From JACVRW01 sp963739095 (GTDB lineage Bacteria; Actinomycetota; Thermoleophilia; Solirubrobacterales; Thermoleophilaceae): DNA of 64,000 nucleotides. The stretch is from NCBI GenBank assembly GCA_963739095.1, contig CAVTZF010000023.1, positions 127,404 to 191,403 of the forward strand. Reading direction: 5' to 3'. Position 1 is the first letter of the stretch; the number at the start of each line of letters is the position of its first letter. The notes below the pieces were generated by a model. That model did no database searches. It had not been told where the DNA came from and saw nothing but the letters and a program-made list of their open reading frames with translations. The position numbers and the translations under genes are program-made. Of the stretch, positions 25,044 to 32,053 are shown piece after piece.

Positions 25044-25651
25044 CCTTCCGCCGTCTTGTTGGTCTCGACCGCTCCGGGGGCCCGCCCCCGGAGACCCAGC
25101 GTGGCGAGGCGCTCCATCCGTGGACGATCCCGAACGCGATCGGGTTCGCCCGCATCGCGCTCATCCCGGTCTTCCTCGTGGTGGCGCTGCAGTCGGACGA
25201 TGGCCGCGACACCACCGCCTTCGTGCTGTTCGCGGTGATCGCCTGGACCGACTACCTCGACGGGATGGCGGCTCGCATCACCGGCCAGTACAGCCGGCTC
25301 GGCGCGCTCCTCGACCCGCTGACCGACCGGCTGCTGGTGATCGCGGGGGCGATCGTCGCTTGGGACTTCAACCTGCTGCCGCGCTGGGCGCTGCTCGTGC
25401 TCGCCGCGCGGGAGGTGTTCATGCTCGGGCTCACCCAGGTTGCACTGCGCCGCGGGCTCGACCTGAAGGTGAACATGATCGGCCGCTGGGCCGTCTGGCC
25501 GACGATGAGCGCCCTGGCGCTGGCGCTCATCTGGGACAGCTGGGTGCCCGAGCTGCTGCTCTACATCGGCCTCGCCATGACGCTTGCGGCGACCGCTGTC
25601 TACCTGCAAGATGGAATGCGCGCGATTCGCCAAGGCTCAACCTCAACTTGA
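25025..25651 (+). CDS. pgsA: CDP-alcohol phosphatidyltransferase, PgsA-like
   Basis: Probably condenses CDP-diacylglycerol with glycerol-3-phosphate toward phosphatidylglycerol. The CDP-OH-P signature DG..AR........G...D...D is intact in DYLDGMAARITGQYSRLGAL followed by LDPLTD. Up to 208 residues with about five membrane helices. The only in-frame start upstream of the conserved NAIGFARIALIPVF is GTG 25025, inside the proS end; the resulting ~30-residue extension is encoded partly by a GC-rich hairpin (25072-25093) and lacks obvious homology, so a non-canonical later start is possible. Confidence 0.87.
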   Translation: MAHPPLTFRRLVGLDRSGGPPPETQRGEALHPWTIPNAIGFARIALIPVFLVVALQSDDGRDTTAFVLFAVIAWTDYLDGMAARITGQYSRLGALLDPLTDRLLVIAGAIVAWDFNLLPRWALLVLAAREVFMLGLTQVALRRGLDLKVNMIGRWAVWPTMSALALALIWDSWVPELLLYIGLAMTLAATAVYLQDGMRAIRQGSTST

Positions 25652-25659
25652 GGAAATGC

Positions 25660-25665
25660 TATGGT
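25660..25665 (+). promoter_or_regulatory. Possible extended -10 promoter for the RsiG-like gene
   Basis: TGC followed by TATGGT resembles an extended -10 (TGN-TANNNT). It is followed by a ~30-nt leader with AAAGGA 6 nt before the TTG at 25702, a normal leadered arrangement unlike most neighbours. Confidence 0.35.
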
Positions 25666-25701
25666 CGAAGCGGCGCTCAAAAAGCTTTCGAAAGGACCCA
25701 A

Positions 25702-25965
25702 TTGGACACGTTTCCCGATCTCGGGGCTCTCTCGGACGGTGAGCTCAAAGACCTGATCCAGGAGCTCACGGAGGAGGAGCAGGAGGTCTCCTACCGCCGG
25801 CGCATCCTCCACGGCAAGATCGACATCCTGCGTGCCGAGCTCGTCAACCGCCTGCGCCGGAAGCACGAGGAGGGCGAGTCCGTCATCTCCGGCGCCGACG
25901 TGCAGCAGCTCACGGACATCCTGTCGGGCAAGGGCGTCGCGGCCGAAGACGCGGACCCGGAGTAA
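25702..25965 (+). CDS. RsiG-like c-di-GMP-responsive anti-sigma family protein (single motif)
   Basis: 87 residues, predicted as an antiparallel helical hairpin. Residues 26-41 match the RsiG c-di-GMP motif E(X)3S(X)2R(X)3Q(X)3D as E26-S30-R33-H37-D41, with His in place of Gln. In Streptomyces RsiG binds the sigma factor WhiG together with c-di-GMP and carries two motifs; single-motif homodimeric forms have been described in Rubrobacter. TTG start with AAAGGA was chosen because the longer frame overlaps pgsA. Immediately upstream of the GarA-like and FtsR-like genes. No WhiG-type sigma gene is in the window. Confidence 0.72.
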   Translation: MDTFPDLGALSDGELKDLIQELTEEEQEVSYRRRILHGKIDILRAELVNRLRRKHEEGESVISGADVQQLTDILSGKGVAAEDADPE

Positions 25966-25975
25966 GGACCGCGCC

Positions 25976-26443
25976 GTGCACTGCCCCGAGTGCGGCTTCG
26001 TCAACGCCGAGGGCGCGAACTACTGCCAGCGTTGCGGTGCGTTCCTCGGCGAGGCCGGCGAATCGGGCTCCGGCGACACGACGGAGGTCTACCAACTCGA
26101 TGAAAGCGGGGAGCTGCGTGCCGTGGACCTCGACGAAGTGACCCACGAGGGCGCCACGCTGGTGATCAGAGCCGGCGGCGGGCGCGCGGGGGAGGCCTTC
26201 AACATCACCGGCGAGCGGATGACGATCGGGCGCAGCCCCGAGGCGGAGGTCTTCCTCGACGACGTGACCGTCTCACGCAACCACGCGCTGCTCGTGCGCC
26301 GGCGCGACGGCCTCTACATCGACGATCTGGGCTCGCTCAACGGCACCTACGTGAACCGGCACCGGATCGAGTCGCACCGGCTCCAGAACGGCGACGAGCT
26401 GCAGGTCGGCAAGTACAAGCTCACCTACCTCGACGAGCGTTGA
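25976..26443 (+). CDS. Zinc-ribbon/FHA protein, GarA (OdhI)-like
   Basis: 155 residues. N-terminal zinc ribbon CPECGFVNAEGANYCQRCG (Cys 3, 6, 17, 20), then GDTTEVYQ (T35-T36), which resembles the PknB/PknG-phosphorylated ETTSVF motif of GarA, then an FHA domain (about 65-150) with GRSPEAEVFLDDVTVSRNHA and DLGSLNGTYVNRHRI. In mycobacteria GarA/OdhI binds and inhibits 2-oxoglutarate enzymes when unphosphorylated. The zinc ribbon is unlike mycobacterial GarA. GTG start after AAGGA; 10 nt after the RsiG-like gene. Confidence 0.85.
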   Translation: MHCPECGFVNAEGANYCQRCGAFLGEAGESGSGDTTEVYQLDESGELRAVDLDEVTHEGATLVIRAGGGRAGEAFNITGERMTIGRSPEAEVFLDDVTVSRNHALLVRRRDGLYIDDLGSLNGTYVNRHRIESHRLQNGDELQVGKYKLTYLDER

Positions 26444-27171
26444 GCACCGAGGTCACAGGGGAGGCGCCCGCGCGCAAGGAGAAGGCGCTGACGATCGGCG
26501 CCGTCTGCAAGCAGCTCGAGCGCGAGTTCCCGGAAATCTCGATATCGAAGATCCGCTACCTCGAGGACCAGAAGCTGCTCGCGCCGCGGCGCACGCCGGG
26601 GGGCTACCGGCTCTATGCGGCGGCCGACGTGGACCGGCTGCGCACGATCCTGCGACTGCAGCGCGACGAGTTCCTGCCGCTGCGGGTGATCCGCCAGGAG
26701 CTCGCCGCCGGACGGGCCGACAGCGACGTGACCGAGGCCAGCGGCCCGGATCCACGCGCGTTGCGGCGCTCGACCTTCGCGCTGCGCGGCCCCGGCTCCC
26801 TCTACCGGCTGGAGGAGGTGCTCGAGGACACCGGCGCTGACCGGGCGCTCGTCAAGGAGCTCGAGGACTTCGGCGTGATCAAGGGCGAGCGCCACGAGGG
26901 CGAGACGCTCTACGACGACACCGAGCGCGAGATCGTGCGGGCGGTGACCGAGCTGAAGCGCTTCGGCGTCGGCGGCCGCAACCTGCGCGTGTTCCGCACC
27001 TCTGCGGACCGCGAGGCGGCCCTGCTGGAGCAGATCCTCGCGCCCGCGCTGCGCTCCCGGAACCCGGAGCGGCGCAAGGAGGCGGTCGAGGCGCTCGAGA
27101 ACCTGGCGGCGATCGCCTCGCATCTCAAGCACCTGCTGCTCGTGCGCGACCTGCGCAAACTCGCCCGCTGA
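26440..27171 (+). CDS. ftsR: MerR-family regulator, FtsR-like
   Basis: 243 residues: an N-terminal MerR winged helix (LTIGAVCKQLEREFPEISIS, KIRYLEDQKLLAPRRTPGGY, RLRTILRLQRDEFLPLRVIR) and a long C-terminal region (LVKELEDFGVIKGE, AVTELKRFGVGGRNLR). This matches the actinobacterial protein adjacent to garA (Rv1828/FtsR), which activates ftsZ in Corynebacterium. TTG start overlaps the upstream stop (TTGA). The symbol is by synteny and similarity; the target genes here are unknown. Confidence 0.82.
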   Translation: MSTEVTGEAPARKEKALTIGAVCKQLEREFPEISISKIRYLEDQKLLAPRRTPGGYRLYAAADVDRLRTILRLQRDEFLPLRVIRQELAAGRADSDVTEASGPDPRALRRSTFALRGPGSLYRLEEVLEDTGADRALVKELEDFGVIKGERHEGETLYDDTEREIVRAVTELKRFGVGGRNLRVFRTSADREAALLEQILAPALRSRNPERRKEAVEALENLAAIASHLKHLLLVRDLRKLAR

Positions 27172-27178
27172 GCGCGTC

Positions 27179-27700
27179 GTGCGCCTGGAGGAGCACATCC
27201 AGGACATCCCCGACTTCCCAAAGCCGGGGATCGTCTTCAAGGACATCACGCCGCTGTTCCTCGACCACGAGGCGCTCACGTTCACGATCGGCGAGCTCGC
27301 GGACTACGCGCGCTCGCGCTCGGTCGACTACGTGGTCTCGGCCGAGGCGCGCGGCTTCGTACTGGGCGCCGCGGTGGCGGCGGCGGCCGGCGCGGGCTTC
27401 ATCCTCGCGCGCAAGCCCGGCAAGCTGCCACGCGAGATCTCGTCGGTCGAATACGAGCTCGAGTACGGGATGGACGCGCTCGAGGTGCACGCGGACGCGA
27501 TCCGGGGCGGGGCGCGCGTCCTCGTCCACGACGACCTGCTGGCGACCGGCGGCACGGCGGGCGCGCTGTGCGCCCTGGTGGAGCAGGCGGGCGGCGTCGT
27601 GGCAGGATGCGCCTTTGTGATCGAGCTGGCCTTCCTCAACGGGCGCGAGCGGCTCGCCGGCTACGACGTCAGGTCCCTCGTCGTCTACGACTCCGAGTGA
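27179..27700 (+). CDS. apt: Adenine phosphoribosyltransferase
   Basis: Salvages adenine to AMP with PRPP. 173 residues: IQDIPDFPKPGIVFKDITPL, VSAEARGFVLGAAVA, ARKPGKLPREI and the PRPP-binding loop VLVHDDLLATGGTAGAL. GTG start 7 nt after the upstream regulator. Its stop overlaps the start of the next, frameshifted gene. Confidence 0.95.
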   Translation: MRLEEHIQDIPDFPKPGIVFKDITPLFLDHEALTFTIGELADYARSRSVDYVVSAEARGFVLGAAVAAAAGAGFILARKPGKLPREISSVEYELEYGMDALEVHADAIRGGARVLVHDDLLATGGTAGALCALVEQAGGVVAGCAFVIELAFLNGRERLAGYDVRSLVVYDSE

Positions 27701-28141
27701 TCGTGCGGCGTGAGACGGTCGTCTCGGCGGCGCCCGAGGAGGTCTGGCGCGTGGTCAGCGACCCAAACAGGCTGCCGGCGTGGTGGCCGAGCGTGTCGCG
27801 CGTCGAGGAGGCCTCTCCGGAAGCCTGGACCAAGGTCCTGATGTCGCCGGGCGGGAAGGCGGTGCGGGCCGACTACACCCGGGTGGAGGCCGAGGAGCCC
27901 GTTCGCATCGCATGGCGGCACGAGGTCGAGGAGTCGCCGTTCGAGCGGATCCTGTCGGCGTCGACGACGGAGATCACGCCTGGAGCCGCGCGACGGCGGC
28001 ACTCTCGTGCGGATCTCGCTCGACCACCGGCCGCGCGGCTGGGCCCGCTTCAGCCCGTTCCAGATGCGCGCGGCCGCGACGCGCCAGGTGTCTGGCGCGC
28101 TCGAGGGCCTGGCGCGCATCCTCGGTGAGGAGAGCGGCTGA
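27697..28141 (+). pseudogene. SRPBCC-family protein, frameshifted
   Basis: START-like (SRPBCC) fold: VRRETVVSAAPEEVWRVVSD, PAWWPSVSRVEEASPEAW, RIAWRHEVEESPFERIL. The frame breaks near 27980 after STTEIT: the following bases read LEPRDGGTLVRISLDHRPRG one frame over, continuing to a TGA at 28141 that overlaps the next gene's ATG. Dropping one C from CGCCTGG restores a ~148-residue protein. Left uncorrected, the first frame runs on into unrelated sequence. A sequencing indel or a true mutation are both possible. GTG overlaps the apt stop. Confidence 0.75.
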
Positions 28142-29751
28142 TGCGCTGGTGGGGCTGGGGCGAGGACGGCCACGACGTCGACCTGCCGGAGGCGGTGACC
28201 TTCCTGCTCGAGTCGCAGCTCGGCGTCCCGGCGGGCGGGCGCCGCACGCCGGTGACGCTCGAGGAGGTGCGCCTGCCCGAGCCGCGCCTGCCGGTCCGGC
28301 TGCGCGACCAGCTCAGCGGCTTGCTGGGCGCCGACAACGTGCGCGACGACCGCGAGGCGCGCGTCAGCCACGCGCTCGGGCGCTCCTACCCCGATCTCAT
28401 CCGGCTGCGCTCCGGTGACGGCTCGAGCGCGCCCGACCTCGTCGTGCGGCCGGGCTCGCCCGAGCAGGTGGCGGCGGTTCTGGCCGCCTGCGCCGGCGAG
28501 CGCGCGGCGGTCGTCCCCTTCGGCGGCGGCACGAGCGTGGTCGGCGGTGTCGAGCCGCTGGCGGAGGGCTTCGCCGGGGCCATCTCGCTCGACCTGGGCC
28601 GCCTGAACGAGCTCGGCGAGATCGACAGGACGTCGCTGACGGCGCGGCTCGGCGCCGGGATGTTCGGGCCAGAGGTCGAGCGACGGCTGGGGGAGGAGGG
28701 CCTCACGCTCGGGCACTTCCCGCAGTCGTTCGAGTACTCGACGGTCGGCGGCTGGGTCGCGACGCGCTCGGCGGGCCAGGCCTCGACGGGTTACGGACGC
28801 ATCGACGAGCTCGTCGAGGGACTGCGGTTCGTCGCCCCGGCGGGCGAGATGAACCTGCGCGAGCGGCCGGCCAGCGCGGCGGGGCCGGAGCTCCGACAGC
28901 TGCTCGTCGGCTCCGAGGGGGTCCTGGGCGTGGTCTGCGAGGCGACGCTGCGCGTCCGCCCGGCGCCCCACCAGCGCCGCTACGAGGGCTGGTCCTTCCG
29001 GAGCTTCGCCGAGGGCTGCGAGGCGCTGCGGGTGCTCGCTCAGCAGGACGCTACGCCCGACATGGCGCGGCTCTCGGACGAGGCCGAGACGGGCCTCAGC
29101 TTCGCGGTCGCTCCACCGGGTGGCCGCGGCGAGCGCGTCGTCAAGCGCTACCTGCGCATGGCCGGCCACGAGCGCGGCTGCATCGCGATCGTCGGATTCG
29201 AGGGCTCCGAGGAGGACGTCGAGCGGCGCAGGCTCCGCGCGGCGGCCCTGCTGCGCGGCGGCGGTGGGCTGTCACTCGGGCGCCGGCCCGGCGAGGCCTG
29301 GCAGCAGGGCCGCTTCGCCGGCCCTTACCTGCGCGACGAGCTGCTCACCCGCGGCGTGCTCGTCGACACCCTCGAGACGGCCACCTCCTGGAGCAACCTG
29401 CCGGCGCTGTACGAGGTGGTCGGCGCCGCGCTGAGGCGCGCACTCGGGTCGGCGTCCATGGTCATGTGCCACGTGTCGCATCTCTACCGCTCGGGTGCCT
29501 CGCTCTATTTCACGTTCTTCGCGGGTCAGGCCGAGGACGCGCTCGGCCAGTGGCGGACGGCCAAGGAGGCCGCCTCGCAGGCGATCATCGAGGGCGGCGG
29601 GACGATCACGCACCACCACGGCGTGGGACGCGATCACCTGCCCTGGATGCGTGCCGAGGTCGGCGAGCTCGGCCTGGAGCTGCTGCGTGCCGCCAAGGAG
29701 CGGCTCGATCCAGCCGGGGTGATGAATCCCGGCAAGCTCCTTCCTGACTGA
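28141..29751 (+). CDS. FAD-linked oxidase, alkylglycerone-phosphate synthase (AGPS)-like
   Basis: 536 residues. PCMH-type FAD domain (AAVVPFGGGTSVVGGV, QSFEYSTVGGWVATRSAGQ, LLVGSEGVLGVVCEATLRV) and C-terminal substrate domain with THHHGVGRDHLPWM, where the HHH motif is characteristic of AGPS, the ether-lipid synthase. Starts MRWWGWGEDGHDVDLP, also seen in actinobacterial AGPS homologues. Glycolate-oxidase-like activity is the main alternative. ATG overlaps the upstream TGA. Whether this organism makes ether lipids is unknown. Confidence 0.8.
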   Translation: MRWWGWGEDGHDVDLPEAVTFLLESQLGVPAGGRRTPVTLEEVRLPEPRLPVRLRDQLSGLLGADNVRDDREARVSHALGRSYPDLIRLRSGDGSSAPDLVVRPGSPEQVAAVLAACAGERAAVVPFGGGTSVVGGVEPLAEGFAGAISLDLGRLNELGEIDRTSLTARLGAGMFGPEVERRLGEEGLTLGHFPQSFEYSTVGGWVATRSAGQASTGYGRIDELVEGLRFVAPAGEMNLRERPASAAGPELRQLLVGSEGVLGVVCEATLRVRPAPHQRRYEGWSFRSFAEGCEALRVLAQQDATPDMARLSDEAETGLSFAVAPPGGRGERVVKRYLRMAGHERGCIAIVGFEGSEEDVERRRLRAAALLRGGGGLSLGRRPGEAWQQGRFAGPYLRDELLTRGVLVDTLETATSWSNLPALYEVVGAALRRALGSASMVMCHVSHLYRSGASLYFTFFAGQAEDALGQWRTAKEAASQAIIEGGGTITHHHGVGRDHLPWMRAEVGELGLELLRAAKERLDPAGVMNPGKLLPD

Positions 29752-29765
29752 GTTTCACTGATTTC

Positions 29766-29795
29766 TTGACAATTGAAGAACAGGCCGTTTATGTT
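29766..29795 (+). promoter_or_regulatory. Cassette-1 promoter with shared operator-like element
   Basis: TTGACA (29766-29771), 18-nt spacer, TATGTT (29790-29795). The segment 29777-29795 (AGAACA....GTTTATGTT) matches 16 of 19 bases of the cassette-2 promoter, including a partial palindrome GAAC-N5-GTTT over the spacer and -10. Start codon 50 nt downstream behind GGAGGAGG. Confidence 0.75.
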
Positions 29796-29845
29796 GTTCG
29801 TGACAAGGCGACTGGGGGTCGCCGCCAGCCCACGGAGGAGGGGCA

Positions 29846-32053
29846 ATGAGCAGAGGACTCGCGTTTGCGGGCCGGATGGTCCCTGTCTTGGTGGCGGCGC
29901 TGGTGCTCGCACCGGCGGCGTTCGCCGCCCCTGGAAACGGTCGCGTCTGGGAGCAGGTGACCCCTGCCGACAAGGCCGGCGAGGGCCAGGCGGTCGCCGG
30001 AGGCTTCAATGTCCAGGCTGACGGCAATGGGCTCGCATACGCGTCACTCGGAGCCATCCATCCGGACGATGCGGCCTCCGGGTTCAACCTGTACATCGGC
30101 AAGCGCGGAGCAAGCGGTTGGGAGAGCACGCCGATCTCGCCGGTCAACGGGGGCCTGCTGATCCTCTCCGCGCCGGTGCCCATCGACATCGCGGACGATC
30201 TCTCGAAGGCCCTCTGGCTCTCGACGACCGGGATCGACGAGGCCGGCCAGGGCCCCGGGACCCCGACGAACCCCGTGGTCGGTGCATACGCCGGCTCGCC
30301 CGGCCCCCCGTTCACGTTCCTCACCGAATACCCGACCTCGGATTTCGGCTTCAACTATGCGACGCCGGACCTCTCGACTCTGGCCTTCACCGGGACCGAT
30401 GGCATCAACAACGTCGCGATGAAGCTCGTCGGCAACCAGATCACCGATGTCGGCATCGACCCGACAACGGCGCAGAGGTTCGACTGCGGCTCGCAGATCG
30501 GCGAACACCGCTTCGGCGGTGTCGGCGGGGAGAGCCGCCGGAACGCGATGACGGATGACGCGTCGCGCATCTTCTTCACGGCCGAGCGCTGCGGCGAGCC
30601 CCAGCGCGTCTACGTCCGGGAGGGCACGACCACGCGCGAGCTGTCGGTGTCCCAGTGCAACCGCACCGACCCCGACCCGCTCTGCAACGACCCCGCCGAG
30701 GTCTCGTTCGCGGGCGCGTCCAAGGACGGCTCGACGGTTCTCCTGGCCAGCGCGCAGCAGCTGACCAACGACGACACGAACAACTCCGAGGACCTCTACA
30801 CGGTCGACGTCGACAGCGGCAACCTCACGCGCATCTCGATGGGGGCGGACCCGACCGTCGACACCCGCACGCCCGACCTGGGCTGGATCTCGGGCATGTC
30901 GGACGATCTCCAGACCGTCTACTTCAGCGCCCAGGGCGTGCTCACCGCTGACCCCGGGCCGACCGGGGCCACGGCCGTCGACGGCCAGAACAACCTCTAC
31001 GTCTGGCACGCTGGCGACGGGGTCAGCTTCATCGCCACCGTGGCGAACTTCGACACCACGGCGATCTCCGGCTCCGACAGCGGCTCCTATGTGACCGGCA
31101 ACGGGAACTTCTTCGCCTTCAGGACGGAGAACAACCTCGACGCGGCGGACACCGACACCGGGAACAACCCTCACGACGTGTACCTCTACGACCGCGAGGC
31201 GAACACGCTGACGTTCGCCTCGCCCGGCGCCGACCAGGGCCGGGGCGTCGAGCTGCCGACCCCGACTCCGGACTCTGTCAGCAGGCGCGGTCTGAGCAAC
31301 GTGGTGAGCGAGGACGGCAGCCACGTCTTCCTGTTCACGGCCGACCCGGTCGTGCCCGAGGACAAGAACCTGGAGTTCGACATCTACGAGTTCGTGAACG
31401 GGCAGGTCTCGCTCGTGAGCGGCGGCAAGGCGGAGGTGGACAATTCGCCGACGTTCATCGGCGCGACGCCCAACGGCTCGGACGTCTTCTTCGCCGACCT
31501 CGGGCAGCTCGTCGACACCGACATCGACGGCTTGCCCGACGTCTACGACGCCCGCGTCGGTGGCGGTTTCCCGACGCCACCACCGGGGCCCGTCTCCCCG
31601 CCTGAGGGATGCCGCGAGGATGCCTGCCAGGGGCCGGCCGGCGCGCGGCCGTCGCGCCCGACGCCGGGCAGCCTGACCGCCGAACCCGAGGGGGACGTCG
31701 GCAACGCGACCTTCAGGGTCAGGTCGATCGGCGCGGCCGCGCGCAGGCGCTTCGCTCGCACCGGACGCCTGACGCTGAGGATCAACCTGGGTAGGAGCGG
31801 CGACGTCGCGGCCAGCGCCCGCGCCAAGATCGGCAAGAGGACGCTGACGGTGGCCCGCGATTCGGCCGAGGCCGACGGCGCGGGCACTGCCGAGCTGACG
31901 CTGCGTCTCTCGAAGGCCGCCCGCCGGGCCCTCAAGAACAAGGGAACGCTGCGGGTGACGATCCGCGTGACCTACTCGGAGAACGAGAGGGTGCGCAGCA
32001 CGACGCTCGCCCTACGAGCTCCCAAGGGCCAAGCGGGGAGGCGAGGACGGTGA
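29846..32053 (+). CDS. Secreted PD40/TolB-like propeller protein (cassette 1, gene A)
   Basis: 735 residues. Signal peptide with core VPVLVAALVLAPAAFA; the mature N-terminus GRVWEQVTPADKAGEG is shared with the paralogue at 43.9 kb. Repeated strands such as TDDASRIFFTA, SKDGSTVLLAS, SDDLQTVYFSA and SEDGSHVFLFT are PD40-like propeller blades. DTDIDGLPDVYD looks like a calcium-binding loop. A Pro-rich linker precedes a C-terminal beta-rich domain (about 625-725) and a basic end GQAGRRGR. ATG follows GGAGGAGG. Stop overlaps gene B. Probably extracellular or wall-associated; function unknown. Confidence 0.8.
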   Translation: MSRGLAFAGRMVPVLVAALVLAPAAFAAPGNGRVWEQVTPADKAGEGQAVAGGFNVQADGNGLAYASLGAIHPDDAASGFNLYIGKRGASGWESTPISPVNGGLLILSAPVPIDIADDLSKALWLSTTGIDEAGQGPGTPTNPVVGAYAGSPGPPFTFLTEYPTSDFGFNYATPDLSTLAFTGTDGINNVAMKLVGNQITDVGIDPTTAQRFDCGSQIGEHRFGGVGGESRRNAMTDDASRIFFTAERCGEPQRVYVREGTTTRELSVSQCNRTDPDPLCNDPAEVSFAGASKDGSTVLLASAQQLTNDDTNNSEDLYTVDVDSGNLTRISMGADPTVDTRTPDLGWISGMSDDLQTVYFSAQGVLTADPGPTGATAVDGQNNLYVWHAGDGVSFIATVANFDTTAISGSDSGSYVTGNGNFFAFRTENNLDAADTDTGNNPHDVYLYDREANTLTFASPGADQGRGVELPTPTPDSVSRRGLSNVVSEDGSHVFLFTADPVVPEDKNLEFDIYEFVNGQVSLVSGGKAEVDNSPTFIGATPNGSDVFFADLGQLVDTDIDGLPDVYDARVGGGFPTPPPGPVSPPEGCREDACQGPAGARPSRPTPGSLTAEPEGDVGNATFRVRSIGAAARRRFARTGRLTLRINLGRSGDVAASARAKIGKRTLTVARDSAEADGAGTAELTLRLSKAARRALKNKGTLRVTIRVTYSENERVRSTTLALRAPKGQAGRRGR

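Noticed and set aside
25072..25093. Hairpin in the proS/pgsA overlap as a fourth GTGA repeat copy
   Set aside because: The stem is similar (CTCCGGGGGC) but the loop is CC and the CCACCGGCCAGATG flank is missing, so it is counted only as a GC-rich hairpin.
29777..29795. LexA/SOS box in the cassette promoters
   Set aside because: The half-sites GAAC and GTTT are 5 nt apart, not 4, and the second half is not GTTC; no damage-response gene is linked.
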